Notes under the pieces: generated by a model
Seen by the model: the letters and a program-made list of their open reading frames with translations, nothing else
What the model was told of the DNA's origin: nothing
The model's database searches: none
In this document: piece by piece, positions 52,628-62,241 of the stretch
Layout of the letters: every line of letters starts with the position of its first letter
Position numbering within the stretch: the first letter of the stretch is position 1
Assembly: GCA_035295125.1 (NCBI GenBank)
Contig: DATGJP010000095.1
Span: 62,001 to 126,000 of the forward strand
Length of the DNA stretch: 64,000 bases
DNA from: JAICMB01 sp035295125
GTDB taxonomy: Bacteria; Acidobacteriota; Terriglobia; Bryobacterales; Bryobacteraceae
Reading direction: 5' to 3'
Program-made: the position numbers and the translations under genes

Positions 52628-54549
52628 ATTTCATTGCCACGCGGAATGATTACGGTGGCTATGCTGCCGCCGGCCTCGCGCCGCTGAAGGCTGACGCTGG
52701 CGCGATCCTGGTACAGCGTCTGCAATCGTTCTGCAATGTTTGCCAGTCCAAGCCCCTTAGAAGGGCGCGTACCCGGTCCCATACCATCGTCTTCCACCGT
52801 CATTTGTAGCTGATCGCCATCGGCTCGCACGGTGATAACCAGGTGCCCAGGACCCGGCTTCGGACCGAGCCCGTGCTTCAGAGCATTCTCCACCAAGGGT
52901 TGCAGAATCAACGACGGTATCTGTTCATGCTCCAATTCCGGCGCTACGTCAATTTTCACTCGCAGGCGATCGCCAAATCGTGCCTCTTCGATGTACAGGT
53001 AGGTTCGTAAAAACTCGACCTCGTCGCGGATGGATGTCAGCGGCCTGCTGGAGTGATCGAGAACGTGCCGGAACACCTCGGCCAGGCGAAGAGTCATCGT
53101 CTCGGCGCGCGCCGGATTGCGGACCACGAGGTCGGCAATCGTGTTCAGGCAATTAAACAGAAAGTGCGGGTTGATCTGCGCCCGCAAAGCGCGCAACTCA
53201 GCTTCAGTGACCTGCTGTTGCAGCAATGCCTCGCGACTCTGCCGCTCGATCGCCTCTTCTTCCCGGTGCAACGCGTCGAGCCGGTGGCCGCACTGGGCCG
53301 CGATGGTTTGCAGATAATTCAAATGGCGCGTGACAAGCGATGGCCGATCCGTACCGGGTGAAACGAGGAGAACATGGGTAACGCTGCTTTCCGAAGTGAT
53401 CGGTACGAGAATCTCGACGTTTCTTGCCGGAAGAAGTTTGCAGAGCGGATCGCGATGGTCGATTTCGGTGATCTCGCTGTCAGCAACACCCTTTGGCCAA
53501 GGCAGCCGCCCGGCGGAAACCACGCGTGCGGCTTCCAGTTCGAGCGGCACACGGGCCGCCTCCTCCAGGCTCGCCAGAATATCGGATTCCCGATGCAGGT
53601 CGCGAATCCGGTTCGTGAATTGACGTGCAACCTCACGGTAGTCGGGGGCGCGAAACATCATGCGATTCACTGCCGAGCTGATGCGTTCATCCACGAAAGT
53701 GAACGACAGGAGCAACCCGGTGGCCGTAACCAGCACCAGGAATACATGAATGGCCGCCGGCGAAGGCATCTGGTCCACGACGTGCCATATGAACACGGAT
53801 TGGGCCGCTATGACGAGAGCGAACGCCCATGTTGCCGCCAGAAGGATGCGTACCCCATAGCGAATGAACAGGTCCGCGTATCGGAACCGAGCGAACAGCA
53901 GGAAGCCGGAGACAATCGCCAGCAGCACGAGATGCGAGTCCACGAAGTTCAGCGCATCCGCGATACCGTGCGTCGGCGAGTGGCGCGCAATCGGGGAAAG
54001 AACGAAGGCCGTGAGGACGGTCCACATTATGGCATACGACGGTATATAAACTGATCGCGGAGTGGTGACGCGGCGTAGCGAAACCAGGGGGCCGGCAACC
54101 AGCAGCGCGCCGGCGTTATACCCGGTCAGGGTCGCGAGCATGCTGCGGGAGAACAGGTGGAACCAGAACGAGATCACGATGACAGTGGCCGAGGCGATTG
54201 CGACGATCTCCAGAATGCGGGCCGCGCGGCGTCGCCAGTCTTCAACCGCGAAGCGGCGCCAGAGAGCGAGCATCACAATCGGAAACGCAGCCGCACCCGT
54301 GTATTGAAAAGCGTAAGCGACCGGCGCCAGGCCGCGCAAATGGGGAACACCGGAACCGACAGCAACGGCTCGCACGAGTCCGCCCGCACTCCACAGGATT
54401 CCGCAAACCGCAAAGAAGATGTTCGCGATCGGCGTGCCGGGTAGCTTAGCCGCCCGCAGCGTCAATACCAGAAGCACCACGGTGACCAACAGGCCCGTGG
54501 TGTGACCGATCAGGTCGCCGGTTACGTACACGCCTGGGATTCCGTGCAA
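52624..54549 (-). CDS. LytS-type sensor histidine kinase
   Basis: About 641 residues. The N-terminal half has at least seven helices (GLLVTVVLLVLTLRA, IANIFFAVCGILWSAGG, ILEIVAIASATVIVISFWFH, LVLLAIVSGFLLFARFRY and others), then a GAF-like linker. The His_kinase domain has the phosphoacceptor His462 in QINPHFLFN, and the ATPase domain has LILQPLVENALKHGLGP, VEDDGMGPG and KGLGLANIAERL. It is the cognate partner of the overlapping LytTR regulator. The open frame starts at TTG 54591, but TTG 54549 has GAGG five bases before it and is preferred. Confidence 0.92.
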   Translation of the reverse strand: MHGIPGVYVTGDLIGHTTGLLVTVVLLVLTLRAAKLPGTPIANIFFAVCGILWSAGGLVRAVAVGSGVPHLRGLAPVAYAFQYTGAAAFPIVMLALWRRFAVEDWRRRAARILEIVAIASATVIVISFWFHLFSRSMLATLTGYNAGALLVAGPLVSLRRVTTPRSVYIPSYAIMWTVLTAFVLSPIARHSPTHGIADALNFVDSHLVLLAIVSGFLLFARFRYADLFIRYGVRILLAATWAFALVIAAQSVFIWHVVDQMPSPAAIHVFLVLVTATGLLLSFTFVDERISSAVNRMMFRAPDYREVARQFTNRIRDLHRESDILASLEEAARVPLELEAARVVSAGRLPWPKGVADSEITEIDHRDPLCKLLPARNVEILVPITSESSVTHVLLVSPGTDRPSLVTRHLNYLQTIAAQCGHRLDALHREEEAIERQSREALLQQQVTEAELRALRAQINPHFLFNCLNTIADLVVRNPARAETMTLRLAEVFRHVLDHSSRPLTSIRDEVEFLRTYLYIEEARFGDRLRVKIDVAPELEHEQIPSLILQPLVENALKHGLGPKPGPGHLVITVRADGDQLQMTVEDDGMGPGTRPSKGLGLANIAERLQTLYQDRASVSLQRREAGGSIATVIIPRGNEI

Positions 54550-54645
54550 TTTAACCTCAGCATAGCGAGGTCGCGTTGCGCCGTCCAGCAAACGGGCGCA
54601 AGCGTCGATAAACGCGGCTTTGCCGTGGAGAATTGACGTCGTCCG

Positions 54646-55827
54646 TCACAGCGGGTCCATGGGAAGCCCGGCGTAATTCTCGGCCAGCGCGGTCGCCGCC
54701 GCGTGCGAACTGGTCACATAATCGAGCTCGGCGAGCTGCCGGCGATGGTCGAAACCGCTATCGCCTTCGAAGCGATGCAGCATAGACGTCATCCACCAGG
54801 AGAATCGCTGCACCAGCCAGACGCGCCGGAGGCAGGTGGCCGAATAACGGTCGAGCCGTTCGCGTGTTCCGGAGCGGTAGTAATCGGCCAGCGCCGCGGC
54901 CAAGGCTCGCACGTCCGCTACTGCAAGGTTCAAGCCCTTTGCACCGGTCGGAGGGACGATGTGCGCGGCGTCGCCGGCCAGGAACAGGTTCCCGTACTGC
55001 ATCGGCTCAACGACGAAGCTTCGCATTGGCGTAATGCCTTTTTGGAGGATCGGACCGGCGGTGGGCGCCCAGCCATCTGTCGTGGTCAGGCGTGCTTCGA
55101 GCTCCGCCCAAATGCGGTTGTCCGGCCAGTTCCCAAGGTCTTCGTCGGATGAGCATTGCAGGTAAAGACGCGTGATTCGTGGCGAACGCATGCTGAAGAG
55201 GGCAAATCCGCGGGGGTGATGCGTATAGACGAGTTCTTCGCAGGCGGGCGGCGCTTCGGCGAGGATCCCGAGCCAGGCGAAAGGGTAGGTTCTTTCGTAG
55301 GTGTTCAGGATTCCGGGCGGAACGGACGGGCGGCAGACGCCGTGCGAGCCGTCGCATCCGGCGATGAAGTCACATTGCAGCTCCATCGGCTCGCCGTCCT
55401 GCTGGAAGTGAATACGCGGCGTAGCCGTCGCGATGTCGTGTACGGTCAGGTCTTGCGTCTCGAAGAAGATGCTGCCGCCCGAGTCCAGCCGTGCTTGCGT
55501 CAGGTCCTTGATCAACTCGTTCTGACCATAGACCGTAATCATGCGCCCACCGGTAAGCTCCGCGAGGTCGATGCGATGGCGCCGGCCATTGAAGCTGAGA
55601 TTGATGCCGCGATGGGGGAGGCCCTGACGCTTGAGCCGTTCGCCCAATCCGGTCTCTATGAGGGTGTCGACGGTGCCTTGTTCGAGAACCCCGGCTCGCA
55701 CGCGCTCTGCGACGTACTGGCGGGTGTGGCGCTCTAAGACGACGGATTCGATTCCTTGGCGCTGGAGCAGGTGGGAGAGCAGCAGGCCGGCGGGTCCTGC
55801 GCCGACGATTCCGACTTGGGTTCGCAT
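54646..55827 (-). CDS. pobA: 4-hydroxybenzoate 3-monooxygenase
   Basis: About 393 residues, the usual size of p-hydroxybenzoate hydroxylase. FAD-binding motif VGIVGAGPAGLLLSHLL at the N-terminus; family features VAERVRAGVLEQGTVDTL, CDFIAGCDGSHGVCRPSVP (DG motif) and FLAGDAAHIVPPTGAKGLNL (GD motif). The enzyme uses NADPH and oxygen to make protocatechuate from 4-hydroxybenzoate. No protocatechuate dioxygenase genes lie in the window. ATG 55827 is chosen because AAGGA precedes it; a TTG lies 12 bases further upstream. Confidence 0.93.
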   Translation of the reverse strand: MRTQVGIVGAGPAGLLLSHLLQRQGIESVVLERHTRQYVAERVRAGVLEQGTVDTLIETGLGERLKRQGLPHRGINLSFNGRRHRIDLAELTGGRMITVYGQNELIKDLTQARLDSGGSIFFETQDLTVHDIATATPRIHFQQDGEPMELQCDFIAGCDGSHGVCRPSVPPGILNTYERTYPFAWLGILAEAPPACEELVYTHHPRGFALFSMRSPRITRLYLQCSSDEDLGNWPDNRIWAELEARLTTTDGWAPTAGPILQKGITPMRSFVVEPMQYGNLFLAGDAAHIVPPTGAKGLNLAVADVRALAAALADYYRSGTRERLDRYSATCLRRVWLVQRFSWWMTSMLHRFEGDSGFDHRRQLAELDYVTSSHAAATALAENYAGLPMDPL

Positions 55828-55927
55828 CGGTTCCTTCAATTGTCGCTAAAGAGGCCGCCTGTAACGATCCTCATGGGCGCATCACTAACAAAGTAAGAGC
55901 ACGCCGCAAGGGCAAGGAGGAAGAACA

Positions 55928-56122
55928 ATGATGAACTTCATTTCACGATTTTGGTGCCGCCACTTTCACGACCAGATCTTATGGCCAATGCACGGACAGT
56001 ATCGCTGCATGGTGTGCCTGCGCACGTGGGATGTGCCCTGGCACGACGCCCATCACTCACACGCCGAAGCCGAAGGATCTATCGTGATGGTTCCGGCGGC
56101 GGCACGGGCGTCGAGGTTCTAG
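55928..56122 (+). CDS. Small conserved-looking protein with a CxxC motif
   Basis: 64 residues. It starts at ATG 55928 (a second ATG follows at 55931) with a near-perfect ribosome site, AAGGAGGAAGAAC, 5' of it, stronger than that of most genes here. The protein is rich in aromatic, His and Cys residues: RFWCRHFHDQILWPMHGQYR followed by CMVCLRTWDVPWHDAHHSH. The CxxC with neighbouring histidines suggests zinc or metal binding. The C-terminus overlaps the end of the convergent TolC gene by 44 bases. I do not recognise a named family; it resembles other short acidobacterial proteins with HGQYRCxVC-like sequence. Confidence 0.65.
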   Translation: MMNFISRFWCRHFHDQILWPMHGQYRCMVCLRTWDVPWHDAHHSHAEAEGSIVMVPAAARASRF

Positions 56123-57968
56123 CCACTTTGCCCGCCTTCGCCTCGGCGATGGAAACGTGGTTCGCTTCGAGCGTGATTCCGAGGGTCTGGTCGAGCGCCA
56201 AGCGAGCGTTACTGTATGACACCAATGCCGCCAGCTCCGCCGCCTGCGACGTGGTCAGATCCCGCTGCTGCTGCACCACGTTGTATGGCGTCGAGGCGCC
56301 CAGCGTGAATTTCTCCTGCTCGGCGGATAAAAGCTGTTCCGTCAAGACCCGGTTCTTGACCGCGGCCTCATAGCGAGCCCTGGCTTGCCGTAGCGCCACA
56401 GCATAATTCAAGAGATCAACACCCACCTGGCTGATGTCCTTCGAGAGGTTGAGCTGCGTTTGCCGGAGCTGAAGCTGGTCGATTCCAAAGTCCGCTTGCG
56501 CCTGTCGATTGTGGATCGGGACCAGAATGTACGCCCCAATCCGCTCTGTCGGGTAATTGCGGCGGAAAACCTGCCCGAGAGCATTTCCGATGCCACCGAC
56601 GACGTAAGGGTCCGCTGTAATCGTGCGACCGTTGATGACAATCGTTTTGGGCACCCCTGCGAGGCCCGCCTGCGTCTCCCCGCCAAGTACTTGTGAGGTG
56701 GGAAGCAGGCCGTTTCGAGTTCCCAGCGCCGAGATCTCGGAAGCCCTTTCGTTGGCCTTTTCCGCCTCGAGATCGCTGCGATTCGCGAGCGCCGTCTTGA
56801 GCATGTCTGAGAGCGATGGGATGTCGTCCTTATCCGGCATTGTGATGCGGTCGACCGGCACCACACGCACACTGGACAGAACTGGGTCCGCCGTACCAGT
56901 ACGGCTGAGCAGGTTCTTCAGTTGGATTTCTTCGTTCTGAAGGGTAGTCAGGGAGTCTTCCACCGCCTGCTGGCTGGCGGCCATCTGCGATTCGGCCGTA
57001 GTCACATCGAGCGGCGCCAGGGTGCCGATTTCAGCCTGCCGCTTGTTGTCGGAATAGAACGTCTGGGAAACCTCGAGCGCCCGCCGCTTCGCCTTGAGGT
57101 CTTCATAGTCCGCTGCCAGCGAGTAGTAAGACGCCAGCACCCTCACCACGATGTTGCTCACGGTGGTTCTAAAGTTGGGGTCGGAGTTCTGAAGGTTGAT
57201 CTTGCTGACCGTGATCGTGCGTGCGTTTACCGCAACCCCAAATCCGCGCAGCAGATTATGTTGGAACGAAATGCTCAGGTTGGGAGCAACCGAAGGATTC
57301 AAGAGGTCGGAGGAGGCATTCTCTTTCAGGTAATGGTCGCTGTAGGAGAGAGTGACGCCGCCGCCCGACAGAAACCCTTCCTGGAGCGTCACATTGTACA
57401 CGTGCGTGGACGAAATCAGGTTCGGCGTTCCGCTCTGCACCACGTTGAACTGCGGTATCGATGTGTGGCTGAACACGGTTGTATCCGTGATCGAAGGGTC
57501 GAGCGTCTGCGTGACGGGGCCGACCTGAGAAATGGTGGCATTGCCCGAACGGCTCGCGGTGGATGTGCCCCCGGTTGACACGACACCCGCGGCCGCTTGG
57601 CTGCCGGCCACACCTTGTCCGCTTGCCACGGAGCCGGCCTGCGAGGCACTGTTCGGTACGCCGGGTAATGCGCCCCCTGCCTGAGCGCGCTCCAATTGCC
57701 ACTCCGCCAGCAATGGTCCATATCGCGCTACCTCAATATCGATATTGTTCTCGAGCGCGAGCGCGATGGCATCCTGCACCGTGAGATATATTGTGCCGGC
57801 GCGCACCAGGTCCTGCAGCCTTTGCGAGTTGTTCAGGCGGACAGGAGGAACCGTCGCCGCCTCATACGGCCGCACCAGGATCGATTTGGCCGGGCGTATC
57901 GGTTGAATGGAGAGCTGCTGCCCCATCGCGGCGCAACACAAAAGCGCAACGAGCGGCTGGAGTCTCAT
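56079..57968 (-). CDS. TolC family outer-membrane efflux protein, copy 2
   Basis: 629 residues. Signal peptide near LQPLVALLCCAAMGQQ, then RPYEAATVPPVRLNNSQRLQ and LTVQDAIALALENNIDIEVA, the start of the outer-membrane efflux protein domain. Two long coiled-coil parts follow (AADYEDLKAKRRALEVSQ, then QRDLTTSQAAELAAL and LDQTLGITLEANHVS). A low-complexity Gly/Ser/Thr segment at about 95-150 interrupts them. TolC trimers form the exit duct for RND or ABC efflux pumps. No pump gene is adjacent. It starts inside the stop of the paralogous gene (4-base overlap) and ends under the small plus-strand ORF. Confidence 0.9.
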   Translation of the reverse strand: MRLQPLVALLCCAAMGQQLSIQPIRPAKSILVRPYEAATVPPVRLNNSQRLQDLVRAGTIYLTVQDAIALALENNIDIEVARYGPLLAEWQLERAQAGGALPGVPNSASQAGSVASGQGVAGSQAAAGVVSTGGTSTASRSGNATISQVGPVTQTLDPSITDTTVFSHTSIPQFNVVQSGTPNLISSTHVYNVTLQEGFLSGGGVTLSYSDHYLKENASSDLLNPSVAPNLSISFQHNLLRGFGVAVNARTITVSKINLQNSDPNFRTTVSNIVVRVLASYYSLAADYEDLKAKRRALEVSQTFYSDNKRQAEIGTLAPLDVTTAESQMAASQQAVEDSLTTLQNEEIQLKNLLSRTGTADPVLSSVRVVPVDRITMPDKDDIPSLSDMLKTALANRSDLEAEKANERASEISALGTRNGLLPTSQVLGGETQAGLAGVPKTIVINGRTITADPYVVGGIGNALGQVFRRNYPTERIGAYILVPIHNRQAQADFGIDQLQLRQTQLNLSKDISQVGVDLLNYAVALRQARARYEAAVKNRVLTEQLLSAEQEKFTLGASTPYNVVQQQRDLTTSQAAELAALVSYSNARLALDQTLGITLEANHVSIAEAKAGKVARTSTPVPPPEPSR

Positions 57969-59854
57969 GGCCGGGCTCCCCGCGGCAGGTTCTCAGGCAG
58001 CATGGAAGGCCGCGCAATGTGGCCATCCCGGGCTTCCTCGAGCGAAATATGGTTCTCTTCGAGTGTCGTACCCAGGGCCTGCTGCATCGCGATCTGCGCA
58101 TGGCTGTAATTGGCCATCGACTGCACTTCATTGCTGACGGCGGTGGCGAGGTCGCGCTGATCCTGCACCACCTGGTAAACCGTAGTTGCGCCCAGCGCGT
58201 ATTTTCTTTGGTCGGCATCCAGCGTCTGCTGCTGCAGAGTATGCGCCTTCACCGCGGCCTCGTACCGTACACGCGCCTGCTGCAGTCCGAGCATCGCGTT
58301 CTGCACGTCCACCCGGATCTGGCTGAGATTCTTTTGCAGGTTGAGCTCGTTCTGGCGAATCTCAAGCAGGCTGGTCACGTAATCCGATTGAGCCGCCCGA
58401 TTGCGCAGCGGAATATTTAAGGAAAATCCCGCCGAATAGCTCGGGTAATTGCGGCGCGCAAGCTCGCCGAGGAGGTTGCCGTATCCGCCTGCCAAAGCAT
58501 CCAGGCCCGGCACGGGCGCGATGAGGTTGCCGGTCAATCCGTTATTCGTGAATTCCGTGAAGGCCTGCAGAACCGGCTTGAGCGAACTCTTCACGCCTGC
58601 CAGATTCTGCTTGTTGCTGTCGAGATTGATGCGCGCCTGTTCGATTTCCGGCCGTCTCTCCTCCGCCTCTTTCACCAGATCGTTCAGGGGACGCATCTCC
58701 TCTTTCGGCGGAATCGCGATGGTGTCGAGCGGAATCACGTGAACTTCGGCCAGCGTCGGATTCGCAATGCCATTGCGGCTCAGCGCGTTCTTCAGAACGG
58801 TTTCCTGCTGCAGCAGATTGGTTTGCGCAATCACGAGGTCCTGCTGGCTCTGGTACACCTGGGCCTCGGCGCGCGTGACCTCGATCGGCGCCAGCGCGCC
58901 GATGTCGACCTGCCGCTTGTTGTCGTTCAGCAGCTGCTGCGCGGTTTGGACTTCACCCTGGCGCGCCTTGACGTCCTCGTTGAAGCTGATCAGGTCCCAG
59001 TAGAGATTCAACGCCGCAGACACCGTCGTGATTACCTGCTGCTTGAACTGCAGGTCCGTGAACTTCATGTTGTTCTTCTGCACGCGAATGTTGCGGTCGT
59101 TCACCGCCGGCCCGAAGCCTTGCAACAGGTTTTGCGTGATCTGCAAATCGATCGAGCCGGCCGTAAACGGATTCAGCAGGTACTGCTGGCTGTTTACCCT
59201 GGTTCGGCTGCTGAGGTAGCTCAATTGCGCTGTCAAACCGAAATCCCAGTTCTGGACGTACTGCCCCTGATAGGTGCGAGAGTCCTGAACCAACGCGAGC
59301 GTGCCGGTAAGTACGGTGTTGCTCTGCACGGCCGTCGCATGCTGGAAATTTGCGAACACGGAAATTGTCGGGTCGAACGAGGGAATCAGCGGACCCAACT
59401 GCGTGACGATGCCGCCTCCGGAGGACACGCCCGTTCCTCCTCCAATGCTGACTCCATTGGCGTTCACGCTGACGCCCTGCAGGCTGACGCTGGTGGGACC
59501 CGGGGCTACGCTGAGCCCTACGCTCCGAAGCGCTCCGCCGCCCTGGGCGCGCTTGAACACTTCTTTCGCCAGTAGCGGAGCATAACGTTGCACTTCAATG
59601 TCGATACTGTTTTCGATGGCTAAGGCGACAACGTCCTGGGCCGTCAGGTAGAGATTGCCCGCTCGCACGAGCGATTCCAACCGCGAGGTATTCGCCAGGT
59701 TGATGGGGGGCACGAATCGCGGCCGGTAGGGGCGCGTAAGCCACATCAAATGCCCCGTGGGCTGTTCGACCCGCACCTCGCTCTGCGCCGCGGCGAGACC
59801 GGCCAACAGCACAGAGCTCCACAACAATAAGACCAGTTTCTGTATTGGTTTCAT
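57965..59854 (-). CDS. TolC family outer-membrane efflux protein, copy 1
   Basis: 629 residues, the same length as the paralogue downstream. Signal peptide KLVLLLWSSVLLAGLAAAQ; then RPYRPRFVPPINLANTSRLE and LTAQDVVALAIENSIDIEVQ. Further conserved parts are NPFTAGSIDLQITQNLLQGF, AEVHVIPLDTIAIPPKEEM and QRDLATAVSNEVQSMANYSH. The two proteins share domain order and several phrases, so they come from an old duplication. Being translationally coupled, they may form mixed trimers, or each may serve a different pump encoded elsewhere. The region 59855-60062 upstream holds no gene and must carry both this promoter and that of the aminotransferase. Confidence 0.9.
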   Translation of the reverse strand: MKPIQKLVLLLWSSVLLAGLAAAQSEVRVEQPTGHLMWLTRPYRPRFVPPINLANTSRLESLVRAGNLYLTAQDVVALAIENSIDIEVQRYAPLLAKEVFKRAQGGGALRSVGLSVAPGPTSVSLQGVSVNANGVSIGGGTGVSSGGGIVTQLGPLIPSFDPTISVFANFQHATAVQSNTVLTGTLALVQDSRTYQGQYVQNWDFGLTAQLSYLSSRTRVNSQQYLLNPFTAGSIDLQITQNLLQGFGPAVNDRNIRVQKNNMKFTDLQFKQQVITTVSAALNLYWDLISFNEDVKARQGEVQTAQQLLNDNKRQVDIGALAPIEVTRAEAQVYQSQQDLVIAQTNLLQQETVLKNALSRNGIANPTLAEVHVIPLDTIAIPPKEEMRPLNDLVKEAEERRPEIEQARINLDSNKQNLAGVKSSLKPVLQAFTEFTNNGLTGNLIAPVPGLDALAGGYGNLLGELARRNYPSYSAGFSLNIPLRNRAAQSDYVTSLLEIRQNELNLQKNLSQIRVDVQNAMLGLQQARVRYEAAVKAHTLQQQTLDADQRKYALGATTVYQVVQDQRDLATAVSNEVQSMANYSHAQIAMQQALGTTLEENHISLEEARDGHIARPSMLPENLPRGARP

Positions 59855-60062
59855 TAGATTAGCGTCGGACTCAAATCCTTACGCACGTGTACGATCTACT
59901 CCTGGAATGCCAATATGATGGAGTACGAAGATTGCGAAGCGAAGGTTCCCTCGCGTCAACACACGACGGATCTCGCAACGGGTCGGCATAATTAGGTGAT
60001 AACACAGAGTCGATCGGCTCTTTGTGCATGCGACTGCAACACCTTTGCTACGCTGAAATTAA

Positions 60063-61196
60063 ATGTCAGCAAATGCGAGTGTTCAGGCGCCGAAGCGTCT
60101 TCTTTTTGGTCCCGGCCCGACCATGGTTGAGCCACGGGTCTACCAGGCATTATCGCAGCCGGTTGTCGGCCATTTGGACCCCTATTTCTTTGAAGTCGCC
60201 GGAGAAGTCCGCGAGCTGTTGCGCCAGGTTTTCGGAACGCGCAACGAGGTGACGCTCGCGGTTTCCGGCACCGGTTCGTCGGGAATGGAAACGGCGGTGG
60301 CCAATTTCGTGGAGCCGGGAACGAGGGTGGCAGTGTTCGCCAATGGCTACTTCTGCGACCGGATCACGGAAATGGCTAAGAGGCAGGGTGGTGACGTGTC
60401 GCGGCTGGAGAAGCCTTGGGGCGCGACCTTCAGCGCTGTTGAGGCGCAGGAGTTTGTCGACCGTATAAAGCCGCACGTAGTGGCCTTTGTGCATGCCGAG
60501 ACGTCAACCGGCGCCCTCCAGCCGGCGAAACCGATTTGCGACGCGGGGCACAGCGTCGGCGCGATTGTCATCGCGGACACCGTGACCTCATTGGGCGCGG
60601 TTCCGGTCAATGTAGACGAGAATGAGATCGATATCGCGTACAGTTGCACGCAGAAAGGGCTGAGCTGCCCTTCAGGCCTCGCGCCCATCACGGTATCGCC
60701 ACGAGCGATGGAGCGCTTGCGATCCCGCAGGACGACGCCGCAAAGCTGGTATCTCGATTTGAAGCTCCTGCTGGAGTATTACGACGGCCGCAAATACCAC
60801 CACACGGCTTCATCCACTTTGTTTTACGCGCTGCGCGAGGGACTGCAGGCGATTGTGGACGAGGGGATCGAGAAGCGCTTCGAGCGTCACCAACGAGCAC
60901 ATCAGGCCTTCGTCGCGGCGATGGCGGAACTCGGAATCGGCATGCACGTGCCGGAAGGCTATCGCATTCCGAACCTGAACACGCCGCGCGTGCCCGCGGG
61001 TGTGGACGATGCCGCCGTTCGCAGGTATCTTCTACAGAAACACGGCATCGAGATCGCCGGCGGGTTTGGGCCGCTGGCGGGCAAGATTTTCCGCGTCGGC
61101 CTGATGGGTCCGCTGGCAACCGAGGATTCAGTCCGGTTGTTCGTCAGCACCTTCCAGGAAGCGCTCAACGAAGTGCCGTCGACCGTGCCCGCTTAA
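60063..61196 (+). CDS. Class V aminotransferase, alanine-glyoxylate / serine-pyruvate type
   Basis: 377 residues. PLP-dependent class V fold: LLFGPGPTMVEPRVYQAL at the N-terminus, SGTGSSGMETAVANF, IADTVTSLGAVPV with the PLP-binding Asp, and the Schiff-base Lys198 in CTQKGLSCPSG. The C-terminal arginine for the substrate carboxylate is in GKIFRVGLMG. Such enzymes convert glyoxylate and alanine, or serine and pyruvate or glyoxylate; the donor here is not settled by sequence. A possible extended -10 (TGCTACGCT) ends 9 bases before the ATG. The stop is followed by a repeat element. Confidence 0.9.
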   Translation: MSANASVQAPKRLLFGPGPTMVEPRVYQALSQPVVGHLDPYFFEVAGEVRELLRQVFGTRNEVTLAVSGTGSSGMETAVANFVEPGTRVAVFANGYFCDRITEMAKRQGGDVSRLEKPWGATFSAVEAQEFVDRIKPHVVAFVHAETSTGALQPAKPICDAGHSVGAIVIADTVTSLGAVPVNVDENEIDIAYSCTQKGLSCPSGLAPITVSPRAMERLRSRRTTPQSWYLDLKLLLEYYDGRKYHHTASSTLFYALREGLQAIVDEGIEKRFERHQRAHQAFVAAMAELGIGMHVPEGYRIPNLNTPRVPAGVDDAAVRRYLLQKHGIEIAGGFGPLAGKIFRVGLMGPLATEDSVRLFVSTFQEALNEVPSTVPA

Positions 61197-61205
61197 TCCA
61201 TTTTT

Positions 61206-61326
61206 GTGGAAGGGTGAAGCAGGCGACCACAGATGAGGCCTGTGATGCAGGCCGTTGGCCTGCGGCGGGTTGTTAACCCGGCTTCCGCCCGTTGACATCC
61301 TGCATCACAGGCGAAACGGCCGGCCC
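61206..61326. repeat. Intergenic palindromic repeat, copy 3
   Basis: A 75-bp core (61238-61312) is bounded by perfect 14-bp inverted repeats, GCCTGTGATGCAGG and CCTGCATCACAGGC. Inside are GCAGGCCGTTGGCCTGC (61247-61263) and GGGTTGTTAACCC (61267-61279), the same two hairpins as in copy 2, in reverse order because it is in the opposite orientation. GTGGAAGGGTGAAGCAGGC (61206) lies outside the core, as in copy 1. It lies between two convergent stop codons. Confidence 0.8.
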
Positions 61327-61331
61327 CAACC

Positions 61332-62210
61332 TTATCGAGGCAGCATCGGAAATAGCTGTTTGATCTCCGCCTCGCTCGGCTGGCGTCCATACTCACAAAT
61401 CTCGAAAGCTTCCGCGTTCTTCACCTGTCTCCCTTTGTCCGCGCCGTACCATTTCACCAGAGCTTCCCGGATCGCGGGAGTAATCTGACGCTTCTGTCGC
61501 TGTGCCGCGAGCCACTTCTTGCGCTCCACGGGATCGCGGGGAACATCCGCAAGGTGGCCATCCACCCAGGGGAGCCACTCATAAACCTGTGAGACATGAG
61601 CATCGAGCGCATCGATCTTCTTGTCTATGACATCATCGATCGAAATCGCAATATCCGGCCGAAACGGATTCGGGCGCTGAAAATCGTCCTGGAAGTACAG
61701 GAACACCGGGTTTTTCTTCAGCGGAGGCGTATCGGGCGCCACGTTCGGCACCACCACCATGTATGCCGCGTCCTGCACCAGCACTCCGGTATACCGGTGA
61801 TCGGGATGATAATCGTTGGGCCGTGGTGCGATGACGATATCCGCGTTCCACCCCCGAATCTCACGGATGATCTGCTTACGAACCTCCAGGGTCGGCATCA
61901 GTTCGCCGTCGTGATTGTCGAGAACATCGTACGTAATGCCGAGCCGGCGCGCCGATTCCATCGCCTCCGCGCGACGTCGCTTGGCGAGCGGACCACCGCC
62001 CATATCCTGGTGACCCGCGTCGCCATTGGTCACGGAAACAAACTTGACGGCATGCCCCATCTGGGCGAACCTGGCGGCAACTCCGGCCGCGCCCAGATCG
62101 CAATCGTCAGGATGCGCACCGATCGCGATAACACGGATCTGCTGCGCCTGCGCGAGCGCCAGGGCTAAGGGTAAGACAAGATGAATGCGACTCAGTTGAG
62201 ACGGTTTCAT
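61332..62210 (-). CDS. PIG-L family deacetylase, secreted
   Basis: 292 residues with a signal peptide (IHLVLPLALALAQAQ). The PIG-L/LmbE fold starts IRVIAIGAHPDDCDLGAAG, with the zinc-binding HPDD; RPNDYHPDHRYTG supplies the third ligand. The family hydrolyses N-acetyl groups from glucosamine derivatives, such as GlcNAc-inositol or bacillithiol precursors. The signal peptide points to an exported enzyme, so a cell-wall or imported substrate is likelier than a cytosolic thiol. It lies 31 bases after the aldo/keto reductase gene on the same strand. Confidence 0.9.
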   Translation of the reverse strand: MKPSQLSRIHLVLPLALALAQAQQIRVIAIGAHPDDCDLGAAGVAARFAQMGHAVKFVSVTNGDAGHQDMGGGPLAKRRRAEAMESARRLGITYDVLDNHDGELMPTLEVRKQIIREIRGWNADIVIAPRPNDYHPDHRYTGVLVQDAAYMVVVPNVAPDTPPLKKNPVFLYFQDDFQRPNPFRPDIAISIDDVIDKKIDALDAHVSQVYEWLPWVDGHLADVPRDPVERKKWLAAQRQKRQITPAIREALVKWYGADKGRQVKNAEAFEICEYGRQPSEAEIKQLFPMLPR

Positions 62211-62241
62211 TTCGTTCCTAGCTTACCGCCGGCGCGCCACT

